64,000 nucleotides of DNA from Pardosa pseudoannulata (taxonomy: Eukaryota; Arthropoda; Arachnida; Araneae; Lycosidae). How positions within the stretch are numbered: position 1 is the first letter of the stretch; each line of letters starts with the position of its first letter. The notes under the pieces are model-generated. The model saw only the letters and a list, made by a program, of their open reading frames with translations. It ran no database searches and was not told where the DNA came from. Of the stretch, positions 44,965 to 58,429 are shown piece after piece. The position numbers and the translations under genes were made by a program. The DNA lies in assembly GCA_032207245.1 (NCBI GenBank), contig CM063499.1, positions 83,973,705 through 84,037,704 on the forward strand. Direction: 5' to 3'.

Positions 44965-45700
44965 AACGTAATACTGCAACAACAAATGTGTATGTGTGCA
45001 TAAATATAAGTATGTTTAATGTGTTGTCAGTCTAAAAACAGAATAATTGTTTAGAATTTATAGAGCACTTATATATTTGTTGTGAAAGCAGATAAACTGA
45101 AAAATAGGAAAAATTATTTTACATATCTTTAGGTTTTGATTCCTCGTATTTCCGTTCCCAATAAATCAGAATTATTTCCAAAAACAAAAGCATTCATATC
45201 CTGTAATTTTTTTATAATGGAGATATTTTGAACCATACATGATGGTGGTTTTTAATACTAAGTGTTTCTTTTCAAGAATGCTTTTTAATATATTTTCCAG
45301 CTAGAACATTAAAATATTTTTCAGATACTTTTAATTTTACCAGATCAAAATAATGGCCATACATAATTTACAATTAAAAGAAGTATAAATACCTTTTCTA
45401 ATTTTTTATTTCAACATTACTGCCATCTGTCTATATAAAATTTTTTACTGCAACAGTAAACGTGTATATGTGTATAAATAGATATGTTTTTATTTATTGT
45501 CCGTCTTTACAAACTGAATAGCTGTGATAGTATTAATAAATCATTTATATTTTTGTGAAGTACATTAAAATAAATTGAAAAATATGAAAAAAAATTTATA
45601 TATCTTTTCGTTTTGATTTTCTGTTTTTCTGCTCCTAAAAAATCGGAAAGTTTTCCCAAAATGAAAACAATTACTATGCTGTGAATTTTCACACTGTCGG
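44725..45700. repeat. Two tandem ~472 bp repeats in 5' flank of unit D
   Basis: AAGAATGCTTTTTAATATAT at 44801 recurs at 45273. Between these points the order of landmarks (TTACCAGATCAAAATAA, then CATTACT, then TACTGCAACA, then AATGTGTAT) is the same in both copies. Diverged versions of the same pair occur at the start of unit A and around 32750-33270 and 35200 in unit C. No coding potential. Confidence 0.65.
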
Positions 45701-46794
45701 TCTGTTCTTTAGAATCCAGATAAGAGTTATCATAAACAAATGTACACATATACATATTATCGAGATTGATAAAATTATCTGAAAGGTCTCAGTAGATATA
45801 ATATTTGGAATCAAGGAAAATTTACAATACGAGCAAAATGCAATTGGGAGATAGAATGTGCTTGCTAATAAAATGTGAAAAGTGAAACTTCATGAACTAT
45901 GACGTCACAACCAGTAAGAGAGCTATTTGAAGTTACATAGTTTTCTCTTAACTTTAAAATTAATTTTAATTGTGACAAACCCATTTTTTTTACATTTTTT
46001 GAAAACATTTTTGGAATTACTGTGTCTGGATTTATCAAAAAAATAATAAGTTGTTTGTTCCACTCATTCACATGTGCAAATTCCTCATTTTTGAGTATAT
46101 ATATATTTGTAAGAAAGACTCACAAAGAATGCTTAGGGTCTTAATGCCCATTTTTGTTTTTGCATAGTTTGCAGATTAACAAATTTTCAAAATGGCATTC
46201 GCTGAAGCTGAACTATTCTTTATTGGAAGAGAACTAAAACTTTGAAACACTTTTTAAAAATTGAAATTAATATAATTAATTTTACACATTTAATAATTGT
46301 TGAAAATAACAAGTATTATTAACTCTCAAAACTTTTTACATCAATGCTATCAATGTTACTTATTGCGATATTTTATTTTAATTTGTCAAACTATGATAAA
46401 TATGAAAATTTAAAAGGATCTTTTTGGACTAATACATAACACCTACACTGTCCTAAAATTTGTGGTTCCAGGTGCATACTGAACCCCTACTCCTACCTGT
46501 AAATATGCCACTGTTCTTATTTATTGCAGAGAGAATGGTTATTGACAAATAATAAGGATAGAGCCCAGTTTTTATTAGGATTATCCAGTGCAATACGAAG
46601 GGGATAAAAAAATTAATCACATTTCTCTCCTAGTGAGTTTTGGCTAGTGACAATTGAAATAAAAGAGTGTATGGAAATTCTGATTTAATGTAAACTTCTG
46701 CAAAATTTCTATTACAGGCAAATTTTGTCAAGTTTATTATTTGAAAAAAAAAAGATGCATTTACAAATACATCAAACAAAAGAAAATAATAAAA
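44965..46794 (+). repeat. 5' flank of unit D
   Basis: Aligns with 1-2140 of A but lacks the CCAGGGCC MITE, showing an uninterrupted site at about 45855-45860. No gene is seen. Confidence 0.7.
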
Positions 46795-47985
46795 ACAAAG
46801 TATTTTCTTACAAATTGATTGATAAAAAATAAATTTTATATTAGTCACAATTCTATGAGTAAGTTAATACTCATAGAAACTACTTTAATTAAACACAATT
46901 TAATTCTTAGAAGTGGTAAAATATATTTTAAAGTTGAATCTGATGAGCATATCATCAACAAGGATTAAAAAAATATTAAACGGAGAAGTTATTCGAATGT
47001 CTTTTTGGAGAGAGAATAATTTTGATTGTAATTCAATGATAATTTAATTTTGTAAGATACATCATACATAAAAATAAAATATGTATATTTTAATAGTATA
47101 ACAAGAACATGCATTTATTGAGGCTTGAAAGTAATGAAATAAAAGACAAAACATGGTTATAAAAATTGATGGATTAAAAATTATATTTGTAAAGAGGGTT
47201 AATATTTTTAAAATTATTAAAATATCGAGGAATTCACATAAAAAATAGTTGTAATACTGTGATATATTCCAAAGTTGAATTATATTTGTAGTATTAAATA
47301 TTATACCCTATTTTATTGATAAATGTGTAAAATTTTATGTTCAAATCAATGTTATGCATGTTTAGTTTTGATATATTGAATAGTGATTTAGCTGAACACT
47401 TTTGAAAGTAATTATGGGATTTAAAATAATTTTCTAATTTAAAATTATAATTAAATTAAACCAAATTGCTATTTTTTATCTTGGTGTATTTAAAAATATT
47501 TTTACAATTCGACTATTTTTTTTTCAAATTTATAATCTTATAAATATGTGTTCTATAATTCTGTTACTAAACGTTGATGTTTATAATCCTAATTTTAGCA
47601 ACTAAAAGTCACAGACGCATTTCATATGGATAATTGTAAAATTTTGTAAGTCTTCGGTGAAAATAAAAATAAAATATGTTTATCTATAACTACTGTTTCC
47701 AGAGTCATCAAAATCTGAAAATGCAGGTGTTAAAATCTCTTTTCTCTTGTTAATTCAGTGTGAGATGTCTTCATTACCCCTGTCCCCTCCTTCTTTCTAT
47801 ATGAGTGCATGTTTGTATGTGTATATGTATATCAGGCCTGTTCAAACAATTAATTTAAACATGTATGGAAGTCGTAAACCTTTTCACCCAATCCATCTTT
47901 CTTAATATCCATTTTACATTTACTGGAGTTATAGTATTTTGGTTCTGTTTTGTTTTTTTAATATATTTTTTACTAATTTTTATTA

Positions 47986-48016
<31 letters not shown>

Positions 48017-48319
48017 TGTGTGTGTTTGGGAATAAAAATTTTCAGTTTATTTAGACATTCATCTTTTATTAGAGCTCTCTTGGCAAGATTTTTTCCATTT
48101 ACTTATATAATGCTGTGAGAGTGCAAGTAACCTATAACATAATTCTATAAGAGATTTTTTATGATACTTTGACTTTATATTCTTATGGCACTCTACTCAA
48201 CAATTAAACTAATCAGTGTTAAGATTAATGATGCAAAGATGTGAAACCTTGTAAAGGAGTAATAAGATTAAGTTAAGAGGATGTTCATTTGATGTTCTTA
48301 AAATTCTCTAATGTTACTA

Positions 48320-48358
<39 letters not shown>

Positions 48359-48455
48359 ACAGTTTGTCAAATTTTATAAATTTGTGGATAGTTTACAGAA
48401 ATTAATTTTAAAGTATTAGTATAATTAAGTATAGTAAATATTAAAGTAGTACAGC

Positions 48456-48510
<55 letters not shown>

Positions 48511-48626
48511 TTACAGTTTTAATTTTTATTTAATCTTCTGTCTTAATAAAATTAAAAAATATTCATTAAATATTAAATGCTAGTACTGTGGTAGACATAC
48601 TATAACATTTAAATCTCTTTTTTTTT
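46795..48626. other. D-specific ~1.83 kb insertion, unidentified
   Basis: A, B and C pass directly from AAATAATAAAAA-like sequence into TTCCTTAGGTATATT, whereas D carries ~1.8 kb between those points. It is very AT-rich and contains TA, A(~32) and CA/TA microsatellites (about 47990-48015, 48326-48357, 48462-48511). I found no open frame, terminal repeat or target duplication, so its nature is unknown. Confidence 0.55.
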
Positions 48627-48636
48627 TCTTCTTTAG

Positions 48637-48856
48637 GTATATTAAATTTTTTTAAATAAGAGTGTTTTTTTTGCCTTTCTTAACTTTTAACATTTTGCCA
48701 AAGCATTATTCCTCAGATGTGCAGATGTTCTTAAAGACGAAAAAGAGTGATGCTGCTCCTTGATTCAGTTTTCTAGCTTTAAGAGATATTGATAAACACA
48801 TGCCGCTGAAATTTTAGTAGTTGGATTGCTTGCCGCAAAACTTTATTCTTCAACAG
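48637..48856 (+). other. Putative 5' UTR exon of ZNF copy D
   Basis: Bounded by ...TTCTTCTTTAG and TTCAACAG|GTAATA. It is the paralogue of 2170-2389 and somewhat more diverged than the others. Confidence 0.45.
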
Positions 48857-49891
48857 GTAATAAAATTCTTTACCTATTGCTCTTTTCCGAATAAATTTGT
48901 TAAAAAATGTTGAGTAATTAAAATTATTTATTAAATCTTAATTATATATTCATTGCATGCTTATGCTTCCTTTCAAGCATTTTTTTAAGTGTTTCACTAA
49001 TATTTCTCCAAATTAATTAGTACATAAATAAATAAACTTTAATTTTATAATTTTACTGTTTAAAAATGTAAACATTTTATATTAATTTTTTTTTAATATT
49101 TTGTATTTGATATCAAGGTTTAGAAGTGAAATATTATTATTATAACTATTTAATACATATCATTGTGTGTTATTATTAAAAAAAAAAATACCATTTAAAC
49201 TGTATTGAAATTCTCATCTACCTCTCTACCAGTTATTTAAATAGTAGATTAATTTATAATCCTTACCATCAACTGAAAAGTGTTGAAAACAATACCTTAG
49301 ACTATGGTATAGTAGGAATACTTAGTTCATAAATGAGCATCTCCTCTGAATTTGCAGTGCATACCTTATCAAAATGTGTCAGAAGCTACATTTTCTTTGT
49401 GTTAGCATTTTATCTCTAATCTAACAAACCTCTAGAAAATTATACTGATTGTAATATATAAAAGCAAAAGATAAATTTATTTTTTTGGATAAAGTACGTT
49501 GAAATCTACCAAGCTTTTGAGTCATGATGACTACGGCTATATCTCATTGCTATTATCATAGCTACTACATGTAGAGAAATTCAAAAAAAGTATAAAATTT
49601 CACAATAAAAGATTAAAAAAAGAATATTCTCGCTTTAAGCATATGAAATAAATTGCATATAGCACTTTTCTCTTTATTTTTTATTTAAAAATTACTTTAT
49701 TTTCAAACATCAGTATACACACTGAACTACCCCTAACCTGAGTTCCAGGTCGATAATTAAAAAAAAAAAAAAAAAAAGTTTAGTAGAAAAATAAAATTGA
49801 GTCCTATAATTCTCAGCTTAGAGCGACATTTAAGTAATGAGTAAAATAATTATTTCTATTCGAAAACAAAATATGATTTATTTTCAATTAT

Positions 49892-49951
<60 letters not shown>

Positions 49952-51072
49952 AAAGTTTAACTTTTTCTCTTAAAATTTTCTGTTTTTAATGGAAAGAGCG
50001 CTACAAGACTCTTTTAAATTTGTCGCTTGTTAAGAAATCATCCTTAAAGTTTTGCAGTTAATTTCTATGATTAGTTTCATTATCTTCCTACAAGAGAAAC
50101 TTCTTTCTAAAAGTTTCACCAGAAGAGAAAACTTCTTTCCTTTTATCAGTATTTCAGGTCTGTGGTATTCAAAATTAGTCACTGTTATGTCCCTTTAAGA
50201 TTGTAAACATTTTACTCTTTTACCCTTTAGAGTTTTTAGGGTCAGTGGAATACCATGTTAACACAAACCCTGGTATTTTAAGATGGTGTTTCATTGAACA
50301 GGTATAGTGTTTGGTTTTTTATCATTTTTTCTTATGTTAAATCATTAAAAATCAAATATTCAGTGAACTTATGAGTTTTTACATCAAATTCAGATTACCT
50401 TCTATATTCAGCAGTAAAACAAGTTTAAATAAAGAAAAATATAATTTGTAGTAGTTTAAGTGTTTTTGAAAAATTTATTAATATTTAAAATTTTAGAAAT
50501 AAATTTGAAAATAAACTTATTTAAATTGAAATTAATTAATGTGTAAAATTAACATGTGTTTAGGCTTTGATTTAAGAAAATATTTACTATTAAAGTTTAC
50601 TACTGTCTAATTTATTCTTTGCCTCCATCTTCACCAAATTAAAAAAAAAAAATTTTTAGAGTCAGACAAAACTTGTATATTACTATATGTTTTATTACTT
50701 TGCAGGTTACATTTATATTAAAGCATTCCTGTATAAATGGTACTTAACAGTTCATCAGAATATAATATGTGTTTGTGGACAAGGAGCTTTATACTTAAGT
50801 AGAAGATGTTCATACAACTTTACACTTCTAATTCCTGTTTTTAAAATTGAAAATATCAGAACAGATTGTCTTTATATGGGAGAATTTTTAAACAAAAATA
50901 AATAATTTTAAAAATATGTGTATCTACTAGAAATAAAAATTGATATTTGCAAAAATCAGTTGTAAGCTTATATACAGTTTTTAAGATGTTTAAAACAGTA
51001 TTTCTACTGAAATAGGTCATTAATAATTAAATTAAGTTATATGTATTAGTCAGAATTTTTATTTTTGTTGAT
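48857..51072 (+). other. Putative intron and 5' UTR of ZNF copy D
   Basis: The intron-like part runs to TACTTTGCAG ending at 50705, and the untranslated part to the ATG at 51073. At about 49690-49990 it carries poly(A) and CA/TA microsatellite sequence in place of the segment with the CAGGGTTGGC TE end seen in A, B and C. No gene is seen. Confidence 0.45.
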
Positions 51073-52060
51073 ATGGATAAAAGCACATTGGATCCCTTTA
51101 GTTCGATATACTGTAAGGAAAGCCCATTTACTTGTAATGTATGTAAGAAATCGTTCTCTAACAAATGCAGCTTAGATATTCATCTTCGTTGCCACACTGG
51201 GGAGAAACCATATGCTTGTAGTGTATGTGAAAAATCCTTCTTTCAAAAAAGCCACTTAACTGTTCATTTTCGTTCCCACACTGGGGAGAAACCATATGCT
51301 TGTAGAATATGTAAGAAATTCTTCTCTATCTTATCCGACTTAATTGTTCATCTTCGTTCCCACACTGGGGAGAAACCATATGCTTGTAGTATATGTAAGA
51401 AATCATTCCCTCGGAAAGACAGCTTAGATATTCATCTTCGTTCCCACACTGGGGGAGAAACCATATGGTTGTAGTATATGTAAGAAATCATTCTCTCAGA
51501 AAGGCAGTTTAGATATTCATCTTCGTTCCCACACTGGGGAGAAACCATATGCTTGTAGTGTATGTGAAAAATCCTTCTCTCAAAAAAGCCAATTAACTGT
51601 TCATCTTCGTTGCCACACTGGGGAGAAACCATATGTTTGTAGTGTATGTGAAAAATCCTTCTTTCGAAAAAGCCACTTAACTGTTCATTTTCGTTCCCAC
51701 ACCAGGGAAAAACGATATGCTTGTAGTGTATGTGAAAAATCCTTCTTTCAGAAATGCCAATTAACTGTTCATCTTCGTTCCCATACTGGAGAGAAACCAT
51801 ATGCTTGTAGTATATGTAAGAAATCCTTTTCTGTCAAATGCAACTTAATTGTTCATCTTCGCTCACACACTGGAGAGAAACCATACACTTGTACTGTATG
51901 TAAGAAATCATTCTCTGAAAAATCCAAATTAAATGTTCATCTTCGTTCCCACACTGGAGAGAAACCATATGTTTGTAGTGTATGTCAAAAATCCTTCTCT
52001 CAAAAAGGTTACTTAAATGTTCATCTTCCTTCCCATGCTAGGGAGAAACCATATGTTTGA
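51073..52060 (+). pseudogene. C2H2 zinc-finger gene copy D, +1 frameshifted (11 fingers)
   Basis: MDKSTLDPFSSIYCKESPF is followed by four intact fingers. The linker after finger 4 then has five G instead of four (51451-51455), giving TGGETIWL and a stop at 51474. In the other frame the sequence is open to TGA at 52058 and encodes seven more complete fingers ending GYLNVHLPSHAREKPYV, the same C-terminus as copy A. All 44 zinc ligands are present. Because the lesion is one extra base in a G run, it could be an assembly or sequencing error, in which case D is an intact 11-finger gene. The leader has Cys where the other copies have Ser (IYCKES). Confidence 0.8.
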
Positions 52061-52640
52061 ATTATATATAAGAACTCATTCCCTCAAAAATGCAGCTTAA
52101 ATGTTCATCAGTGTTCCCACAATGCAGAGAAACCATATGGTTGTACTTTAAGAAATCGTTATCTTTGAAATACAGCTTAGGTATTCAACATTGTTCCCAC
52201 ATTGGGGAGAAACCCTATTTTTGTAGTCTATGCAAGAAATCCTTCTCTGAAGAAAGCCTCTTAAATGCTCATCATTTTTTGCACAAATGGGAGAAACCAT
52301 GTGCTTGTAGTGTATGTGAGTAATCATTCTCTCTAAATGCAAATTAAATGATCAACTTTGTTCCCACGATGTGGAGAAATCATATGGTTCTACTGTATGT
52401 AAGAAATCATTCTTTCTCAAAAGCACCTTAGATGTTCGTCTTCATTTCCTCACTGGGATGAAACCATATGGTAGTAGTGCATGTAAGAAATCATTCTCTC
52501 AAAAAATAATCTTAAATGTTCATCTTTGTTCCCAGACTGAGGAGAAAGCATATGCTTGTATTGTATGTATGAAATCTTTTTAAAAAAATTGAACTTTAAT
52601 GTTCATCTTTGCTCCCATACTCTGGAGAAATCATGTTTTT
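52061..52640 (+). pseudogene. Decayed zinc-finger tract downstream of copy D
   Basis: Paralogue of 5534-6130 with the full series of about seven relic fingers. Short segments still read as fingers, such as CSLCKKSFSEESLLNAH near 52230. Confidence 0.7.
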
Positions 52641-52894
52641 ATTATAGAGAAAGAATCATAAATTAATTTTCTTGTTAAAGTGTGATTGCTATACACATGT
52701 TGAAAGAAAGCCTTGCAACATAGATAAGAAACCTTCTTTCCTCAAAATGTCGTTTCAGCAATCCTGTGCATAATTAGAATTATTGCTTTCCCGGTACACA
52801 TCAAGGACCTTTGAATCTTTTAACTCGTATATTTTTTTCATCTGTAGTCATAAGTTCTTAAAGATGGTCAATATTAAGCATTTATGAATATTAA

Positions 52895-53064
52895 GGTATT
52901 GAACGATGGCCGATTGGTTAGGGTGCTGGCCTTTGTTTACCGAGTTCGTGGATTCGAAATCTCACAGTTTAATGGATGTTCGTAGCCGTTCGGAATCGGC
53001 TTTAAGCTGTAGGTCCGGGTCTCATTAGCACTAGTGTTGCAAAAATTAGACCGTAGCACTCCAA
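52895..53064 (+). mobile_element. tRNA-derived SINE, unit D
   Basis: Same insertion as 29832-30000 and 41784-41951. The B-box region is partly damaged (GGATTCGAAATCTCAC). Flanks are ATGAATATTAA on the left and ATCAATATTAA (53065-53075) on the right. Confidence 0.85.
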
Positions 53065-53543
53065 ATCAATATTAAAGTTTATCTATGATTTATTCATAGT
53101 TTTGTTTGTTAACTGTTTATTCATTCACAAATTGTTGTGCTGCTTTGGGTATTTTACTGCTTGTATTTTGTGTTTTAAGGTGTTTAACAATTTTTAAAAT
53201 AAACATTTTAGCTATTAGTCCAGAGGTGCATTTTTTTTTACTATTTTTAACAATTGAATCCTAACAAGAAATAATTACAGTTTTACCATTACATAAAGAC
53301 AACTGTTCAGGGAAACCAATTTTAATGCATCACATCCTCATTGTTTGTTGAAAAATCATCATACCTGTTGTTTTTTTGTTCTCTCACTACTTGCAAATTA
53401 AAGAGCATTTTCTCAGGAGTATATTTCTAATGCTGAACGCTGTATTGATAATTGTGAAGTCTTTTACTTGTAATGTTTTTTTTAAATGTTAAATACTTAT
53501 TCTGTGAAATCTGCAATAATGTCACGTGTATTTAAACTTTAAA

Positions 53544-53549
53544 AATAAA
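53544..53549 (+). terminator. Candidate poly(A) signal, copy D
   Basis: AATAAA in the conserved context described for copy A. Confidence 0.4.
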
Positions 53550-53673
53550 CTTTTATTCAGGAAATTTGCTTTAATTCCTGTATGTTTAAGCATTTTGAAC
53601 AAAAATTTTTTTATTCTCACACAATTTCATAATTATTTTAGAAATCTTATTTTCTATGAGAGTTTTACTGCCA

Positions 53674-53761
53674 AGTAAAAACTCTAATAGAAAATATCAT
53701 TTAAAAAGTGTCATCAAATGACACTGTTGCATTGTGTTTTCCATCTCCTACACACGTACAC

Positions 53762-53851
<90 letters not shown>

Positions 53852-55915
53852 GAGGGATAGAGAGAGAGAGAGATGTTATCCAAGAAAAATAATGATTTAT
53901 GGGTTTTGTGACACTAGAGATTATTGCCTAATATTTATGTAATAAAAAAATACTGGATATTTCTCAAAGAAAAAGTATACTCATACTTTCATGCTAAACA
54001 CGATACCTTGCCAAATATAGTTAGTTAATCCCAATTATTCAGTTTTGGTTTCATAGCATATAATAGTTAAATTTTGTGAGAATATCAACTTTTGAGGTCT
54101 ACAACAAAGACAGAAAAAAATGGTGGTTCTCATTGTGTCATAGGAATTGGCGACCTTAAAAATACTTCGAAATTCCCATGTTTTGGAAATTTTTAAAATT
54201 CCCTTCCCGAAAAATCCGGTTTTTTCCCGGGTTTAAACTGGGTTTTTTTCCCCTGATCGCAACTCTACTTAAAGATTATATTTCCAATCAAATTATTACA
54301 TCTTCATTTAGTATGGTGATTTTAAAAACAAAATTTAATACTATTTGCAAAATCTGAAACATAGTAGTTTTTAACAATGAAAAAAAAAAATGAAATTCTT
54401 CATTGAAAATTTATTTTTCGGTGATCTTTAAATGCAAAGTATGCCAATGTAAAAGATAAAATACTAGTTTAAAAGGCAAATTAAGTGTCTAGATATTAAT
54501 TTCACACTTCTGAGAAACTGCTCACATAGCAGGGTCAATCTTTTGCAAGGATAATTAATAACTAACCTTTAGAATATATGCTTATGTAAATTCTTTACAT
54601 AATTTTATATCCTAGGATACATTTTAAACTGTGTAATATTTTAGAGATGTATATAAATTTTGTATTATCATCATTTTATGACAAAAATATGTATAGAGGA
54701 AAATGTGTGAAGATCTAACAGATAAGAATATTGTTCCGACTTTCAAACATGGAGTTTTATTATTCATCTTTCCGTATAAAAGGTAATCTTCGGAGCACCT
54801 CGCCCGGTTGGGCATATCTCCAGTAAGCAATGTAAGATATTTAACAAGGGAGCGGTTCATAATGAATAATTTGTATATCAAGATGCCAGTTACATTAATA
54901 ATACAATAGTAAAAAGGAAAATATATACATATAAAGTAAATATAAATTAAAAAAGAAGGCCGTTAAGTAAAAATATCAAAAGTGGTTAAATATGATAAAA
55001 TGTGAGAAAATATGATTAAAAAGAAATAAAAATGTCTAAAGTAATGAAAAAACAATAATAATAAGAGAATCGTACAGAAAAAAAATTAAAAATTTGGCAT
55101 AAGAAAATAATATAGTAAGAAAGAGTGGCATATAAAAGTAGCATTGTTATGCAGCAGGACTATTCCAAAACAGAGAACTGTAGTGATGGGTAGATAAAAG
55201 TATTTAGCTTAGATATTATAGTGTTTAAAGCATACAAGTGCCTAAAAATAGTCATAAAATAAAAGAAAAGTGAAAAAGTATTTGAAGAAAGAAAGAAAGA
55301 ATTTAAATGAGTAAAGAAGCCTTAGATCTGCTTCTGAACTCCGGATCTGCGAAATGAGTTTTATTCATTATCATACACGTCTTTTATTATATACGGCACA
55401 TAATTATTCCACCAGTGGATCCAGACAGCCAATTTCGGTGCTACAGTTCCAGGGGGGAAATTGCTTGGTATACTGGCGCCATCTATTCACTAATATATTA
55501 ACTAAAACTATCCAAGTAATTTTGTAGGATCTTGGGCAACTTTTGAATTATTTTATTTACGTTTTTGACAATATTTTAAGTTCATTTTCTATTTTCACGT
55601 TTTCATTTTTGGTTAGTTGAGCTTTAAATTTTTTTATTTTCATTTTTGTTAGCTTATGTCGTTTTAAGTTTATAAAATTAACTTTTGCCAAGAAATGAGC
55701 TTGAGAAGTGCTTGAGAATCATTTCTAATATTTTATTATATTTTAATAAAATTATTATTTTTTATTAGCATATTTTGATATTTACTAATATTCTATTTTA
55801 TTTCTAATATTTATTTCTAATTTATTATATATTTATTTACATTTTTGACAATTTTTAAAATTAATTTTTATTTTTAACTGTCAGTTTTTTACTATCTCTT
55901 ATTTATTTTAATTTT
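53674..55915. repeat. A/D-type 3' flank downstream of D, first part
   Basis: Aligns with 6961-9885 of A but lacks A's insertion at 7854-8631. A short D-only stretch (about 54497-54575) replaces about 20 bp in A. It contains the TA/GA microsatellite. No gene is seen. Confidence 0.7.
53764..53873. repeat. (TA)n-(GA)n microsatellite
   Basis: Paralogue of 7047-7126, with a longer GA part interrupted by GTGAGAGGGATA. Confidence 0.95.
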
Positions 55916-56960
55916 GGGACTACTGAAGAATTGGGTACATCCTGCTATTTTTGGCGATTTTTTTGGCGCCAAATGCGACAACTCCTTCGAGCGGAGTTAC
56001 CGGAAGGCTGACGTTTTGAACGGCAACGGATTTTCGGCGAGACTAAATTAACTGACTTATTTTATTGTGAAATAATAAACTAATTTTGCAATTAATGGCA
56101 AAAATGTTGAAAATTGCGTAAAATGATATTTATATTAATACAAATTTTGTTTATTCATGTTATTAAAAAAATAACATATTGATTGGTTGTTAATTTTAAA
56201 CCATTAAAAATTGATTATTTTTGTTTTTTAATATTCTTAAAATATTTCCTGATTTTAAACACACAAAACAATTAAAAATAGATAAATTAGAAATAAAAAA
56301 ATAAAACATACGTAAAGATTTTTTTAAATTTTCAAACAATATTAAAAGGTTAGTACTTTTTAATTTTTTAAATAAATTTTTGAGTTATCAAAAACTTTTT
56401 TAACCAAGGGGGGCTCTAAAAAAATATTGCTTAAATCCGCAACCGTTCAAAAAACACATAAAAACCTTCCTTCACTCCACACGAAAGAGTTTACAATTAA
56501 AGTAACGTGAAATATCACTTGAAATTAAAAAACATAAGCACTTACTTTTTAGGCGTTGGATGCACTTCCATCGGGTCGATCTTTACGTTAGATCAGATTC
56601 ATATCATTCTAACACACCGAATATTCATATTTATTATTGATAAGCCCCTCATTCACACACACACAAAAACTAAACAGAAGTGCATCAAACAATATCCTCA
56701 GGCGAAAATGGCAGAAAACGAGTATAACTAGTTTGAATATTGCGTTAAAAGTGCCGTTAACCGCTAAACCAATAGAAATTAGGAGCATTTAAACAAAGAA
56801 CCAATAGAAATTAGGCGCATTGAAACGTAACGAAAGGGTTACATAAAAAGAACGGCCTCTAAATTGTACATAAGCGAAAAAATATCACGGCGAGGAGAGG
56901 AGAAAGCAGTCTGGTTACCAGATTTGGCGCCTATCAGCGTGTACCAATTCTCAAGTGAAC
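55916..56960. mobile_element. ~1.05 kb internally deleted TIR element
   Basis: Ends GGGACTACTGAAGAATTGGG and ...GTACCAATTCTCAAGTGAAC match the TIRs of 12995-14467. The middle lacks about 400 bp: AACCAAGGGGGGCTCT joins directly to AAAAAAATATTGCTTAAATC, removing one copy of the ~290 bp internal duplication and more. It interrupts the A/D flank, while A is uninterrupted at the same point (about 9885). Confidence 0.7.
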
Positions 56961-57877
56961 AATTAATTTTAAGTTTTTAAATCAATTTTTGCTACTATAA
57001 ACTTTATACCTCAAGCTGCCTATAATGGGCAGTACACAGCCTGATTTTTAAAGATAAAAATATTGTTCTGAAAAAAGGTTATTTAATATAAGAATTTAGA
57101 ACCTTACATTTTTCTATCAAAGAATATTCATAAGTTTAAATTTTATTATTCATCTCAAAATTATACAGCAATATTGAATAATTATTTCGATTACTAAAGA
57201 GTAAAAAAGAATTCTTCTTGAGTATTCTTTGGTAGGAAATAATAAGATTCTAAATTACTCTACTGATTATATTTCAATGAGTAACTTTTTCATGCTTAAA
57301 TCGGGCTATTTACTGTCCATTAAAATAAACTGAGAACAAACATTGTTGTCTGAATAATCCAATGTGACTGCCTATTTTTACCAGTTACTGTTAATGAGGT
57401 AAATTCCAAGTTCCGGGGGCCCCGCCGCCATGTTTCTGTGTCTATTTTTGTACAAGTGATCGCCAAATTGTCGCCAAGTGATGTTTACAATTTGTTTATA
57501 CTCAATTTCAAAGCATATTTTGAACAAAAAAAAAAAAGTTTGAAATTTTGTTAAGGTGAATACAAATTTAAATTTGAGTTTTTAATGTATTTAAAGGCTC
57601 TTTTGTGCTGTTTATTGAACTAAACAGTGCGGAATTTTTGCAATAAGTGCAAATTAAGCAAAATATAAGCATTAGTTAGTTAGATTTAGGTAATTATGCT
57701 TATAAAATATTTAGTTATATTTATAAAATACAGTTGCTAATTAATGAAATTATTTTAAAACTATCAAAAGATTAATTGTATTAAATGGTATACAAGATAT
57801 TTCGCCAATTTTAGAAATCGCTGCCAATGTACTTACCAGCTAATCACAGTCTGAGTGGAATACCTGGTTCTAAGAAC

Positions 57878-57915
<38 letters not shown>

Positions 57916-58393
57916 TTTGCCAGAAAACTGGGTTCTAGTATTTGGCGATATCATCCACGCTTGGCGTGCCCACTGAACTGGGTTTGGCTGGCTCCCCGAA
58001 CTGGGGTATGACCCTAAAAATCATAGGCAATAGAACTGTTTCCGTAAACATCAATAAAAGTTTAAATCAATCCCGAGTCGTCATATCCGGATCGGAAATT
58101 CTAGAAAACATGAAATCATGAAATGTCATTGCTGTCCGAAGAGACAGTAGAGTAATCAACACAAAACATTCGAACTACCAAAACTCTCTACTTCCGTCAA
58201 AGCAGGCTTCTTAAACTGCTCCATCTCTTGCTAATATTATCAACTATCTCGTTCATTTTTATGGTACACGTAAAACGCGCGTAGTTAGAATTGAGCATCA
58301 TAGCTACGTAGCGTGGATGTTCTTAAGTTTTCCCTTTCAGGTTTCATCTATGTTTGTAACCTGCAATGTTGTAAATCCCTGTTAGTGCTTGTA
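56961..58393. repeat. A/D-type 3' flank downstream of D, second part
   Basis: Aligns with 9885-10328 and, continuously across AATTCCAAGTTCC at about 57402, with 15801-16812 of A. It therefore shows the empty site for A's 5.5 kb insertion. It includes the A run at 57882-57909. No gene is seen. Confidence 0.7.
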
Positions 58394-58429
58394 TAGTATG
58401 TAGATAACATTCAACAAAACTAAATGGCT

